Positions 35,216-45,897 of a stretch of DNA of 64,000 nt are shown piece by piece. The translations under genes and the position numbers were made by a program. Origin of the DNA: Cellulosilyticum sp. I15G10I2 (GTDB taxonomy: Bacteria > Bacillota > Clostridia > Lachnospirales > Cellulosilyticaceae); NCBI RefSeq assembly GCF_900095725.1, contig NZ_FMMP01000014.1:1-64000 (forward strand), written 5' to 3'. Each line of letters begins with the position of its first letter. Position 1 is the stretch's first letter. The notes beneath the pieces are model-generated. The model was given only the letters and a program-made list of their open reading frames with translations, was not told where the DNA came from and searched no databases.

Positions 35216-37132
35216 TTGAAAAAGACATTTAAGGGAACCTATCTGTACCTCATTATAGTTGCTGTATTATTTATAGCAGTTTTTTATGGAACAAATAGAA
35301 ATGTATCTCAAAATATAAATGCGAAGTCCTATGGGCAAGTCATCGAGGATATTAAAGGTAAACAAGTAGAAAGAATAACTATAGAACTTTCAGATGGCAG
35401 TGCAGGTCATGCTAAGGTAGTTTATAAAGATGGGCAGACAACAACTGTTCCAGTTGTACAGCAAGAATTTATGACCTTTTATCATAGCTTGGCAGACGAT
35501 GTTAGAAGTGCATTAATCTATGAAACAAAATATCCGCAGCCGAGTTTATTTTTGCCTATTATGCAGATTATACTCATAGTCGGAATGTTTATTTTTATTA
35601 TGATATTTTTTATTCAGCAGATGCAAGGTGGCGGCGGTGGCGGCGGCCGGATCATGTCTTTTGGTAAAAGTAAGGCCAAAATGACAATAGATGAAAAAGG
35701 AAGTATTACGTTTAAGGATGTTGCAGGTCTAGATGAAGAAAAAGAAGAGGTGGCGGAGGTCGTTGACTTCCTTAAAAACCAAAATCGTTATATTCAAGTG
35801 GGTGCTAAGATTCCAAAAGGAATGCTTCTTGTAGGACCTCCAGGGACAGGTAAGACACTTCTTGCAAAAGCAGTAGCAGGTGAAGCCGGTGTGCCATTCT
35901 TTAGTATATCGGGGTCTGATTTTGTGGAAATGTTTGTAGGGGTGGGAGCATCCCGTGTAAGAGATTTATTTGAGCAAGCGAAAAAAAATGCACCATCTAT
36001 TGTGTTTATAGATGAGATAGATGCTGTAGGTAGAAAACGTGGAGCTGGACTTGGCGGAGGCCATGATGAAAGAGAACAAACCCTTAATCAGCTTTTAGTT
36101 GAAATGGATGGTTTTGGTGCAAATGAAGGGGTTATTATTCTTGCAGCAACTAACCGTGCAGACGTTCTTGATCCAGCGCTCCTTAGACCAGGACGTTTTG
36201 ACAGACAGATTGTAGTTGGAAGACCAGATATTAAAGGGCGTAGTGCGATTTTAAAAGTACATGCAAAAGGCAAACCGCTGCAAGAAGATGTAGATCTTGA
36301 TACAATTGCAAGAACTACATCAGGCTTTACAGGGGCAGACCTTGCTAATCTTATGAATGAAGCAGCTCTCCTTACGGCTAGACATAAAAAACGAGCTATT
36401 GATATGGAAGAAGTTCAAAAAGCGTTTATTAAGATTACTGTAGGGACAGAAAAGAAGAGTCATGTCATTACAGAAAAAGAAAAACGTATTACAGCTTTCC
36501 ATGAAATAGGGCATGCACTTATACATGAAGTTTTAGATAGCTTAGACTCTGTCCATAGTATTTCAATAATTCCAACTGGTTTTGCAGGCGGTTATACAAT
36601 GCCTATACCTAAAGAAGACAGAATGTATATGACAAAGACAAAAATGGTAGATGAAATTGTATCTCTATTAGGCGGACGTGCAGCAGAAGAATTAGTCATT
36701 GGAGATATCACAACAGGGGCTTCAAACGACATTGAACGTGCGACACATATTGCCCGTGATATGGTTACAAAATATGGTATGAGTGAACTTGGTCCAATGA
36801 AATTTGGAGATGAGCAAGAAGAAGTTTTCTTAGGAAGAGACTTTAATCATACACGTAATTATAGTGAAGATATTGCAACGCAGATCGACAGACACATAAA
36901 AACACTTATAGAAAAGTGCTATAGCAGAGCTAAAGAAATACTTGAACTCAATATGGATATACTCCATAAGGCCTCTGAAATCCTTCTTAAAAAAGAAAAA
37001 CTTACAGGTAAAGAATTCAGAAAGATTATGAAGGGTGAAGAGATCGATACTGAAAATTTAGAAGAACTTAATATTTTTGATTTTGAAGTAGAAGAAAATA
37101 CTGTACCTAAGTCAGAAGGAACAGAAGAATAA
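35216..37132 (+). CDS. ftsH: ATP-dependent zinc metalloprotease FtsH
   Basis: 638-aa membrane-bound AAA+ protease. Two membrane spans (about 8-27 and 112-134), a run of seven Gly at 138-144, AAA module with Walker A GPPGTGKT (207-214), Walker [12 protein letters not shown] and arginine-finger region RPGRFDRQ, then the zinc site HEIGH (429-433), where most family members have HEAGH. TTG start at 35216 after AAGGAGG. Last gene of tilS-hpt-ftsH, followed by a terminator. Confidence 0.96.
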   Translation: MKKTFKGTYLYLIIVAVLFIAVFYGTNRNVSQNINAKSYGQVIEDIKGKQVERITIELSDGSAGHAKVVYKDGQTTTVPVVQQEFMTFYHSLADDVRSALIYETKYPQPSLFLPIMQIILIVGMFIFIMIFFIQQMQGGGGGGGRIMSFGKSKAKMTIDEKGSITFKDVAGLDEEKEEVAEVVDFLKNQNRYIQVGAKIPKGMLLVGPPGTGKTLLAKAVAGEAGVPFFSISGSDFVEMFVGVGASRVRDLFEQAKKNAPSIVFIDEIDAVGRKRGAGLGGGHDEREQTLNQLLVEMDGFGANEGVIILAATNRADVLDPALLRPGRFDRQIVVGRPDIKGRSAILKVHAKGKPLQEDVDLDTIARTTSGFTGADLANLMNEAALLTARHKKRAIDMEEVQKAFIKITVGTEKKSHVITEKEKRITAFHEIGHALIHEVLDSLDSVHSISIIPTGFAGGYTMPIPKEDRMYMTKTKMVDEIVSLLGGRAAEELVIGDITTGASNDIERATHIARDMVTKYGMSELGPMKFGDEQEEVFLGRDFNHTRNYSEDIATQIDRHIKTLIEKCYSRAKEILELNMDILHKASEILLKKEKLTGKEFRKIMKGEEIDTENLEELNIFDFEVEENTVPKSEGTEE

Positions 37133-37133
37133 T

Positions 37134-37178
37134 AAATGATTAAAAAGCCGAAGCCTACTTTCGGCTTTTTAATCATTT
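37134..37178 (+). terminator. ftsH terminator
   Basis: 19-bp stem from AAATGATTAAAAAGCCGAA with its complement ending in AATCATTT; the GC core GCCG/CGGC is followed by TTTTT. Confidence 0.88.
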
Positions 37179-37204
37179 AACATATCATTTTAAAGAGGTG
37201 GACT

Positions 37205-38182
37205 ATGAAAGAGAAAGTACTTGCTTTTTTAAAAGGACAAGATCAGTATGTATCTGGAGAAGAAATTAGCAGTAAATTAGGGGTTACAAGAGCAGGGGTT
37301 TGGAAAAATATTAATAAGCTTAAGGAAGATGGCTATCATATAGAATCCATTACCAAAAGAGGATACCGGCTTATTGCCACGCCTGATGTGATTACACAGT
37401 CAGAAATAGCAAGTATCATAAATACTAAGCTGTTGGGGAAAGACATACACTATTATGAAAAGGTTGATTCTACCAATGAGGTGGCAAAGACTCTTGCTAG
37501 AGAAGGGGCCGCAGAAGGAACACTTATCATGGCTGATAAACAGCTTATGGGAAAAGGCAGGTTGGGTAAAACTTGGGATTCGCCAAGTGGAACAGGCATA
37601 TGGATGAGCTTGATTTTAAGACCTCATATTATACCTGGACAAGCAAGTCAGTTGACACTTCTTGCAGGGCTTAATATGTGTGAAGCTATTAGGAGGGTTA
37701 CGGGGCTAGACTGTAAAATAAAGTGGCCTAATGATATTGTTATTAACGGAAAAAAAGTATGCGGTATTCTTGCTGAAATGAGTGCAGAAATGGATGGCAT
37801 TAATCATATTATTTTGGGTATAGGTGTTAATGTCAATATAAAAAGTTTTGAAGGAGAACTTCCGCATGCAACGTCACTCTATCTAGAGAGTGGTAAAACT
37901 TATTTGCGCAGATATATTGTTAAGGAATTTCTTCACTTATTTGAGGCCGATTATATGCATTATAAAGATGAAAAAAGCATAGCTGGTTTTTTAAAAAGAT
38001 ATAGAAAAAATTGTATTACACTCCATCATGATATTCAAGTAGTAACTTCTGAGGGGAAATATATCGCCTATGCAAAAGATATTGCAGAAGATGGCGCCTT
38101 AGTCGTTATAGATAGTGATAATAATGAAAAGACTATTTTTAGCGGTGAAGTCTCGGTAAGAGGGATATATGGGTATATATAA
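37205..38182 (+). CDS. birA: bifunctional biotin operon repressor / biotin-protein ligase
   Basis: 325-aa protein. Residues 1-60 form a winged helix (SGEEISSKLGVTRAGVWKNINKLKEDGY), residues about 80-270 the ligase with GKGRLGKTWDSPSGTGIW (biotinyl-AMP loop) and KWPNDIVINGKKVCGIL, and about 275-325 the SH3-like C-terminal domain. It biotinylates carboxylase carrier proteins and represses biotin genes. AGAGGTGG before ATG 37205. Confidence 0.94.
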   Translation: MKEKVLAFLKGQDQYVSGEEISSKLGVTRAGVWKNINKLKEDGYHIESITKRGYRLIATPDVITQSEIASIINTKLLGKDIHYYEKVDSTNEVAKTLAREGAAEGTLIMADKQLMGKGRLGKTWDSPSGTGIWMSLILRPHIIPGQASQLTLLAGLNMCEAIRRVTGLDCKIKWPNDIVINGKKVCGILAEMSAEMDGINHIILGIGVNVNIKSFEGELPHATSLYLESGKTYLRRYIVKEFLHLFEADYMHYKDEKSIAGFLKRYRKNCITLHHDIQVVTSEGKYIAYAKDIAEDGALVVIDSDNNEKTIFSGEVSVRGIYGYI

Positions 38183-38247
38183 TCTATAAGTGAAGGTATA
38201 GATAAGGATAGGATAGTTAAATAATGTAAATAAGAAAGGAAATATTT

Positions 38248-38688
38248 ATGGAAAAAGATATAGTGGTATCAGTATCACCTTATGTACAAAAATATTATTT
38301 AAATGAAGAATACCAAGATCTACCTGCAGGAATAAAAGAAGAAGTACTTAGTAAGTTATCAGCTATTGCAGAAAGTACAAATTGTATTATTAGCTTAGGC
38401 TTTAATAAAGATGGAGAGATCTTCATAGAAGAGCGTAATGAAGACCCTATGTTTTATGATGATATAGGAGCGGCATTAGAAATTAAAAACTTTCAATTAG
38501 AAGAAGCTGAACTTCTAAAGTCACTCAAAATGTGGTATATGATTTATCGTACACAAAATGGGCAGATTGTAAGAGATATTGTGATCTTAAAAGCAAAAAA
38601 AAATACATGTGAAGAAATATTGGGAGTTATTGAAAATAAATATGGCAGTGAGGGCAAAGGGTTTGCAGCACAACTACTTGAAGAATAG
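38248..38688 (+). CDS. DUF6145-like conserved protein
   Basis: 146-aa soluble protein starting with a PYVQKYYLNEEYQDLPAGIKEEV segment, then GFNKDGEIFIEERNEDPMFYDDIGAALEIKN. This resembles Lachnospiraceae proteins I know as DUF6145, of unknown function and often near birA or coaX. RBS AAAGGAAA, ATG 38248. A weak hairpin (ACACG/CGTGT, 38709-38741) follows. No catalytic motif. Confidence 0.6.
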   Translation: MEKDIVVSVSPYVQKYYLNEEYQDLPAGIKEEVLSKLSAIAESTNCIISLGFNKDGEIFIEERNEDPMFYDDIGAALEIKNFQLEEAELLKSLKMWYMIYRTQNGQIVRDIVILKAKKNTCEEILGVIENKYGSEGKGFAAQLLEE

Positions 38689-38814
38689 CTATGCTGAGAA
38701 TATTTTTTACACGGTTTTTCTTGAAAAATTCTTCTACGTGTTTTATAATTAAGACGCAAAAAAAATGTCTTGTATCTCCTAATAGGGGAGAATGAGAACG
38801 AGGAGCGTGTAAAT

Positions 38815-39381
38815 ATGGAAAGTAAAAAAGTTAGTGTAAAAGATTTAACCGTTTTAGGTATGCTCAGTGGGATTATTGTGTTACTAGCTTATACCCCGAT
38901 AGGACTTATTCCTTTAGGGCCTATATCTGCGAGTACCATACATATACCTGTAATCGTAGGAGCTATGATACTAGGACCTAAAAAAGGAATTGCACTCGGA
39001 ACTGTAATGGGGACAATAAGTTTTATAAGAGCGCTTACGGCACCAGGGTGGCTGGATCAACTTTTTAGAAATCCTTTAGTATCAATCTTACCAAGAGTCT
39101 TTATAGGAGTTGCAGCATATTATATGTATAGATGGATTAAGGATGTATCTCAAAAAGATACTATAGCTTATATTATGGGGAGTATAGCAGGTTCACTTAC
39201 AAATACTATTCTTACATTAGGTGCGCTTACTATTGCTACAACCTTTGCATTTCCGGATAAATTACAAGAAGTTGTAGCACTTGTGGTAACAATCGTATCA
39301 ACAAGCGGCTTAGTTGAAGCTATAGGAACAGGGCTTATTGTTCCGCCAATTGTATATGCGCTGAAGAAATTAAGATATTGA
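38815..39381 (+). CDS. ECF transporter S component, probably pantothenate (PanT-like)
   Basis: 188-aa membrane protein with six spans: TVLGMLSGIIVLLAYTPIGLIPLGPISASTIHIPVIVGAMILGPKKG is the typical S-component opening, and a conserved FRNPLVSILPR follows. GAGGAG before ATG 38815 selects this start over the ATG at 38770. The next gene is coaX, pantothenate kinase, which suggests pantothenate as the vitamin; the energising EcfA/T module is not in the window. Confidence 0.78.
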   Translation: MESKKVSVKDLTVLGMLSGIIVLLAYTPIGLIPLGPISASTIHIPVIVGAMILGPKKGIALGTVMGTISFIRALTAPGWLDQLFRNPLVSILPRVFIGVAAYYMYRWIKDVSQKDTIAYIMGSIAGSLTNTILTLGALTIATTFAFPDKLQEVVALVVTIVSTSGLVEAIGTGLIVPPIVYALKKLRY

Positions 39382-39386
39382 GATTT

Positions 39387-39413
39387 AGCAGACACTTTTA
39401 GTGTCTGCTTTTT
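39387..39413 (+). terminator. terminator between the S component and coaX
   Basis: Perfect stem AGCAGACAC/GTGTCTGCT over TTTTA, then TTTT. Confidence 0.85.
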
Positions 39414-39464
39414 GAGATATATATGCTTGAGAGATTAAGAAAATTTACGAAAGAAGGAATAAAG

Positions 39465-40235
39465 ATGATATTAGTAATCGATGTTGGTAATACAAATATA
39501 GTTGTTGGCGCTATGGAAGACGGACACCTCAAAGGCAGTTATAGATTAACTACTCAAATCCCTAGAACATCCGATGAATATGGTATTACTATGATTGAAC
39601 TATTAAGACAAAAAAGTATAACGCCCCAAGACATAGAGGCTGTTGTTATTTCTTCAGTTGTTCCTGATATTATGTATTCACTTACCAATAGTATCAAAAA
39701 ATATTTTAATAAAAAACCGCTTATAATAGGACCTGGCTTAAAGACTGGGATTTCTATAAGAACAGATAATCCAAGGGAGGTAGGCGCTGATAGAATCGTT
39801 AATTCTGTAGCCTCCTATGAATTATATGGAGGACCTTGTATGGTCATTGACTTTGGGACAGCTACTACCTATGATATTGTAAATGAAAAAGGGGAGTTTA
39901 TAGCGGGCATCACCTCGCCGGGGATGCGCATTTGTGCAGATGCACTTTGGAGAAGTGCAGCGCAGCTTCCTCATATCGAAATAAAAAAAACAAAGGGAAT
40001 CTTAGACTCAAAAAATACTATTACGAGTATGCAAACAGGCCTTGTGTATGGCTATATAGGGCAGGTAGAATACATTGTTAATAAGGCAAAAGAAGAAATG
40101 AACTGCCCGCAGCTTAAGATTATCGCTACGGGAGGGCTTGCAAAAGTCATACAAGATGGTACAAATGTAATAGATCACTATGATGGGTTATTAACTCTAA
40201 AAGGGCTAGAACTTATTTATCAAAAAAACAGATAG
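39465..40235 (+). CDS. coaX: type III pantothenate kinase
   Basis: 256-aa first enzyme of CoA synthesis. ASKHA-fold marks: [11 protein letters not shown] with D6, [16 protein letters not shown], and [20 protein letters not shown] before ATG 39465; the frame continues to 39423. dusB begins 11 bp after its stop. Confidence 0.94.
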   Translation: MILVIDVGNTNIVVGAMEDGHLKGSYRLTTQIPRTSDEYGITMIELLRQKSITPQDIEAVVISSVVPDIMYSLTNSIKKYFNKKPLIIGPGLKTGISIRTDNPREVGADRIVNSVASYELYGGPCMVIDFGTATTYDIVNEKGEFIAGITSPGMRICADALWRSAAQLPHIEIKKTKGILDSKNTITSMQTGLVYGYIGQVEYIVNKAKEEMNCPQLKIIATGGLAKVIQDGTNVIDHYDGLLTLKGLELIYQKNR

Positions 40236-40246
40236 GATGATTACAA

Positions 40247-41209
40247 ATGAAATTTGGGAATGTAACAACTCCTAACAATGTATTTTTAGCACCTATGGCA
40301 GGTGTTACAGACCTTCCTTTTAGACTCATTTGCAAAGAGTTTGGATGTGGTATGGTATATACAGAAATGGTAAGTGCAAAAGGGTTGCTGTATAAAAATG
40401 AGAAAACAAATGACTTACTATATATTGACCCAAAAGAACATCCGATAGGCGCACAGCTTTTTGGAAGTGATCCTGACATTTTAGCTAAAACAGCAAAAGA
40501 GGTTGCTAAAAGTGATGTAGACTTTATTGATATTAATATGGGATGTCCTGCACCTAAGATTACTAAGAATGGTGAAGGTTCAGCACTTATGAAAACACCA
40601 GAACTAATAGGTGATATTATTTATAAGGTTGTACGCCAGTTAGATAAACCACTTACAGTTAAAATAAGAAAAGGATTTGATGAAAACACGGTTAATGCTG
40701 TAGAAGTAGCTAAAATAGCAGCCGAGGCAGGTGCGAGTGCTATCACAGTACATGGGAGAACAAGAGAACAATTTTACAGTGGCGTTGCTGATTGGGATAT
40801 TATTAAACAGATTAAAGCAAACATAACGATTCCTGTCATAGGCAATGGAGATGTTAAAACACCAGAAGATGCTAAGCGTATGCTGGATTATACAAAGTGT
40901 GATGCCCTGATGATAGGCAGAGCAGCACAAGGGAATCCTTGGTTATTTAAAAGAATACTACACTATTTAGAGACAGGTAAGTTACTTGAAGAACCGTCAT
41001 TTGATGAAAGAATAGAAGTTATTCTAAAACATGCTAAGATGCTCATAGACTATAAAGGAAACTATACAGGCATAAGAGAAATGAGATCGCATCTTACTTC
41101 TTATATTAAAGGTGTTCATGGTGCTGCGCATATAAGAAGAGCTTTGACCACTGTAGAAAGTTATGCAGATATAGAAAAGATTTTAGAAAGTTTGAGACAC
41201 CATTTTTAA
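40247..41209 (+). CDS. dusB: tRNA-dihydrouridine synthase DusB family
   Basis: 320-aa FMN enzyme reducing uridines in tRNA. LAPMAGVTDLPFR start, catalytic-Cys motif NMGCPAPKITKNGEGSALM, KIRKGFD, HGRTREQFYSG, and GRAAQGNPWLF near the phosphate site. Downstream of coaX and upstream of greA-lysS as in many Firmicutes. Weak Shine-Dalgarno (TAGGATG), so partly coupled to coaX. Confidence 0.93.
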   Translation: MKFGNVTTPNNVFLAPMAGVTDLPFRLICKEFGCGMVYTEMVSAKGLLYKNEKTNDLLYIDPKEHPIGAQLFGSDPDILAKTAKEVAKSDVDFIDINMGCPAPKITKNGEGSALMKTPELIGDIIYKVVRQLDKPLTVKIRKGFDENTVNAVEVAKIAAEAGASAITVHGRTREQFYSGVADWDIIKQIKANITIPVIGNGDVKTPEDAKRMLDYTKCDALMIGRAAQGNPWLFKRILHYLETGKLLEEPSFDERIEVILKHAKMLIDYKGNYTGIREMRSHLTSYIKGVHGAAHIRRALTTVESYADIEKILESLRHHF

Positions 41210-41284
41210 CCAAAGAGCAACTTGTATATCCTTACTCAACTAAAGGCAATATATAAGTACTCCTATATTATTTTAGAGTGTAAG

Positions 41285-41313
41285 TTGACAATACAAGTAG
41301 TGTAGGTTATAAT
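41285..41313 (+). promoter_or_regulatory. greA-lysS promoter
   Basis: Perfect TTGACA (41285-41290), 17-bp spacer, perfect TATAAT (41308-41313), 92 bp before greA. Confidence 0.88.
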
Positions 41314-41405
41314 TGTTAAATTATAAAATATAGTCAATGAGATAAACATAGTTTTTACTAGAAACATATAAAAATAGTCTATACTTTAGGAAAGGGAGTA
41401 ACAAA

Positions 41406-43417
<2,012 letters not shown>

Positions 43418-43460
43418 GTATAGTAAAATCAATGGTTTGAGTCATTAGGAGTCGGAAATT

Positions 43461-43476
43461 ACGACTGATTTGCGAC
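43461..43476 (+). repeat. short 11-bp-period repeats near the left end (Int arm or regulator sites)
   Basis: ACGAC at 43461 and GCGAC at 43472, one helical turn apart. The same (A/G)CGAC-N6 arrangement recurs at the right end (54161-54187) and, on the - strand, at 49672-49687. Confidence 0.55.
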
Positions 43477-43496
43477 CAATTAAAGAGAACATGCTT

Positions 43497-43536
43497 AAAA
43501 GAACTTCTAAATTGATTAGGAGTTCTTTTTTTATAA
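43497..43536 (+). terminator. element-borne replacement terminator for lysS
   Basis: AAAAGAACTTCTAA pairs with TTAGGAGTTCTTTT (one G-U), then TTTT. The native lysS terminator is now at 54344-54376. Confidence 0.88.
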
Positions 43537-43606
43537 CTTAATTATGGAGAAATGTGTTGAGGATGTAGCGAATTGTAGATATAATTACTTACAGAAGGAA
43601 ACTAAT

Positions 43607-43771
43607 ATGAATAAAACAATATCTATGAGTATTCGTGTGAGTGAAGAAGTTGAAGAGCTAAAAAAGGCGGCAAAGTTAGAAGAATATGCTTCGTATAGTG
43701 AATTTATACGAAGAACCGCCCTTAAAGAGGCTACAAGGGTTATTGCAGAAAATATGGAGAAGGAGGTATAG
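43607..43771 (+). CDS. ribbon-helix-helix (CopG/Arc-like) protein
   Basis: 54-aa DNA-binding protein: strand KTISMSIRVS, then two helices (EEVEELKKAAKLEE, SYSEFIRRTALKEATRVI). AGAAGGA selects ATG 43607; the frame opens at 43544. It lies 5 bp before the methyltransferase gene, with no toxin gene beside it, so it more likely controls the restriction operon than acts as an antitoxin. Confidence 0.8.
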   Translation: MNKTISMSIRVSEEVEELKKAAKLEEYASYSEFIRRTALKEATRVIAENMEKEV

Positions 43772-43776
43772 GTAAT

Positions 43777-45897
43777 ATGGCTAATATTAATGAAATCATT
43801 TCTGAGGTAGCAAAGTTAAATCCTGAACTTGCTCGTCAGATTCAGAAATATGTGAAGGACCATTCATATGGTCTTGTGTTTGAACGTAATTTGCCAGAAG
43901 CGATTAGATTGTACAAGAAAGAACCGATTCCTGGTGATACCGTGAATATTCTTCCTAAACGTGGCAATGAAGAGGCTGATGAAAATAAGATTCCGTGGGT
44001 TGTAAAAGCAATCAAAGAAGGTAAGGCAACTCTTGAGTATGATGTTGAAATAAAAGAGGTTGAAATTGAAGATATTGCAGTTCTTGTAAGTTATCGAGAT
44101 GTAATTTATCCAGGTTTGAAAGAAATTGACCGTGTGGAGAGAGGCAATCCTGATGACCCGTATCATATGGTAATTAATTCGGAAAATTATCATGCGCTGG
44201 AAGCATTGACCTACGCTTACGCAGGCAAGGTGGATTGCATCTATATTGACCCGCCGTACAATAACCGAAACCGCAGCTGGAAATACAACAACAATTATGT
44301 TTCAGATGACGACCAGTACAAGCACAGCAAGTGGCTTGCTTTCATGGAACGTCGTCTGAAACTGGCGAAGCAGCTGCTGAATCCTAAAGATTCTGTGTTG
44401 ATTGTTACGATTGATGAGAAAGAATATGCTCGCTTAGCTCTCTTGTTAGAGCAGATTTTCCCTGAAGCAAACATACAAATGATTACAAGTGTAATTAGTG
44501 CTAAAGGAGTTGTTCGAGCAGGACAGTTCTCAAGAGTAGAAGAATACATATTTATTCTTCAATTTGGAATAGCTACTGTTCAGCAACAGCTTGTTAACAT
44601 GCTTGATGAAAAAGTAAAAAAGGAAGCTGATAGAGAAATAGAATGGCTTGGATTTAGAAGAAGAGCACCACAAGCAAAACGTTTATCTCGTCCAAATCAG
44701 TTTTATCCTGTATATGTAAATAATGACGATGGAACAATACACGAAATAGGAGATGTTGTTAAAGCGGGTATAGATAGAAATACAGTATTTGTGCCAGAAG
44801 GATGTACAGCATTGTGGCCATTAAGCAAAGATGGAGATGAACGATTGTGGAGTTTGATTCCAGAACAAGCTCGAACTAGTTGGAAAAAAGGTTATCTTCG
44901 TATAAAAAACTGGAATAAAGATAACAAAACAGGAACTGTATATTATTTAGCATCTGGAACAATAGAAGATATTGAGAATGGTAAAGCCACAATTATAGGA
45001 AAAAACACAGATGGTTCAATTATTGCAAAATATATAGAGAAAGGAACTACTCCACCAAAAAGAGTTTGGAATATGCGCACACACAATGCGGAAACATATG
45101 GTACCAACATATTAAACAGTATGATAGGGACACGTTTTGATTATCCAAAATCGTTATATGCGGTGCACGATGTTTTGAAGTTTTATCTGGAAAACCATAC
45201 AAACGCTCTTGTTGTTGATTTTTTTGCTGGGTCAGGAACAACCCTTCATGCTGTGAATCTTCTTAACGCTGAAGACGGTGGCAAAAGACGCTGTGTCTGT
45301 ATAACAAATAATGAAGTATCTGAGGAAGAAGAGAAGAAATACACAGAAAAAGGGCTTCGTCCTTCAGACCCTGAATGGGAAAAATATGGTATTGCAAATT
45401 ATGTTACATGGCCTCGAACAGTATGTAGTATCGAAGGTCATGATGTGAATGGTAAACCATTGACAGGAAATTATGGTAAACCATCAAAGGATATTGATTT
45501 GGGGTATGACATGCCTATATCAGATGGATTCAAAGCGAATGCCGTATTTTGCGAATTGACATACGAATCTGCATGGCCTATTCGCCTTGATAGAGCATTT
45601 GATGCAATTGCTCCGATTCTTTGGATGCAGGCAGGATGCCAGGGACCGATTATTAAGCGTATTGGTAAGAGCTATTTAACCACAGATTTCTACGGAGTAC
45701 TTTTTGACTACGGTCAGGCTTCAAAGTTCTGTGAGAAAGTGAAGAAAACGCAATCAATTAAGACAGTGTTTGTGGTTACAGATGACCAGAGACGTTATTC
45801 AAATATGTGTAAACGTCTACCAGGAGTGGAAGTACATAGATTGTACGAGACATTCCTGAGAACATTTGAGATTTGTGGTGAAGGAGGGTTAGACTGA
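43777..45897 (+). CDS. type III-like DNA adenine methyltransferase (Mod)
   Basis: 706-aa beta-class N6-adenine methyltransferase: motif IV DPPY at 158-161 comes before motif I FAGSGTT at 483-489, with a target-recognition region of about 320 residues between them. That order and the partner helicase are those of type III Mod. An N-terminal extension (1-125) and a C-terminal domain (about 560-706) flank the core. AGGAGGT before ATG 43777. Its stop overlaps the start of the helicase gene by 1 bp. Modifies one DNA strand at an unknown short sequence. Confidence 0.88.
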   Translation: MANINEIISEVAKLNPELARQIQKYVKDHSYGLVFERNLPEAIRLYKKEPIPGDTVNILPKRGNEEADENKIPWVVKAIKEGKATLEYDVEIKEVEIEDIAVLVSYRDVIYPGLKEIDRVERGNPDDPYHMVINSENYHALEALTYAYAGKVDCIYIDPPYNNRNRSWKYNNNYVSDDDQYKHSKWLAFMERRLKLAKQLLNPKDSVLIVTIDEKEYARLALLLEQIFPEANIQMITSVISAKGVVRAGQFSRVEEYIFILQFGIATVQQQLVNMLDEKVKKEADREIEWLGFRRRAPQAKRLSRPNQFYPVYVNNDDGTIHEIGDVVKAGIDRNTVFVPEGCTALWPLSKDGDERLWSLIPEQARTSWKKGYLRIKNWNKDNKTGTVYYLASGTIEDIENGKATIIGKNTDGSIIAKYIEKGTTPPKRVWNMRTHNAETYGTNILNSMIGTRFDYPKSLYAVHDVLKFYLENHTNALVVDFFAGSGTTLHAVNLLNAEDGGKRRCVCITNNEVSEEEEKKYTEKGLRPSDPEWEKYGIANYVTWPRTVCSIEGHDVNGKPLTGNYGKPSKDIDLGYDMPISDGFKANAVFCELTYESAWPIRLDRAFDAIAPILWMQAGCQGPIIKRIGKSYLTTDFYGVLFDYGQASKFCEKVKKTQSIKTVFVVTDDQRRYSNMCKRLPGVEVHRLYETFLRTFEICGEGGLD

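Noticed and set aside
43607-43771. RHH protein as a toxin-antitoxin antitoxin
   Set aside because: No toxin-sized gene adjoins it; the next gene is the methyltransferase 5 bp away, so a regulator of the restriction operon is likelier.
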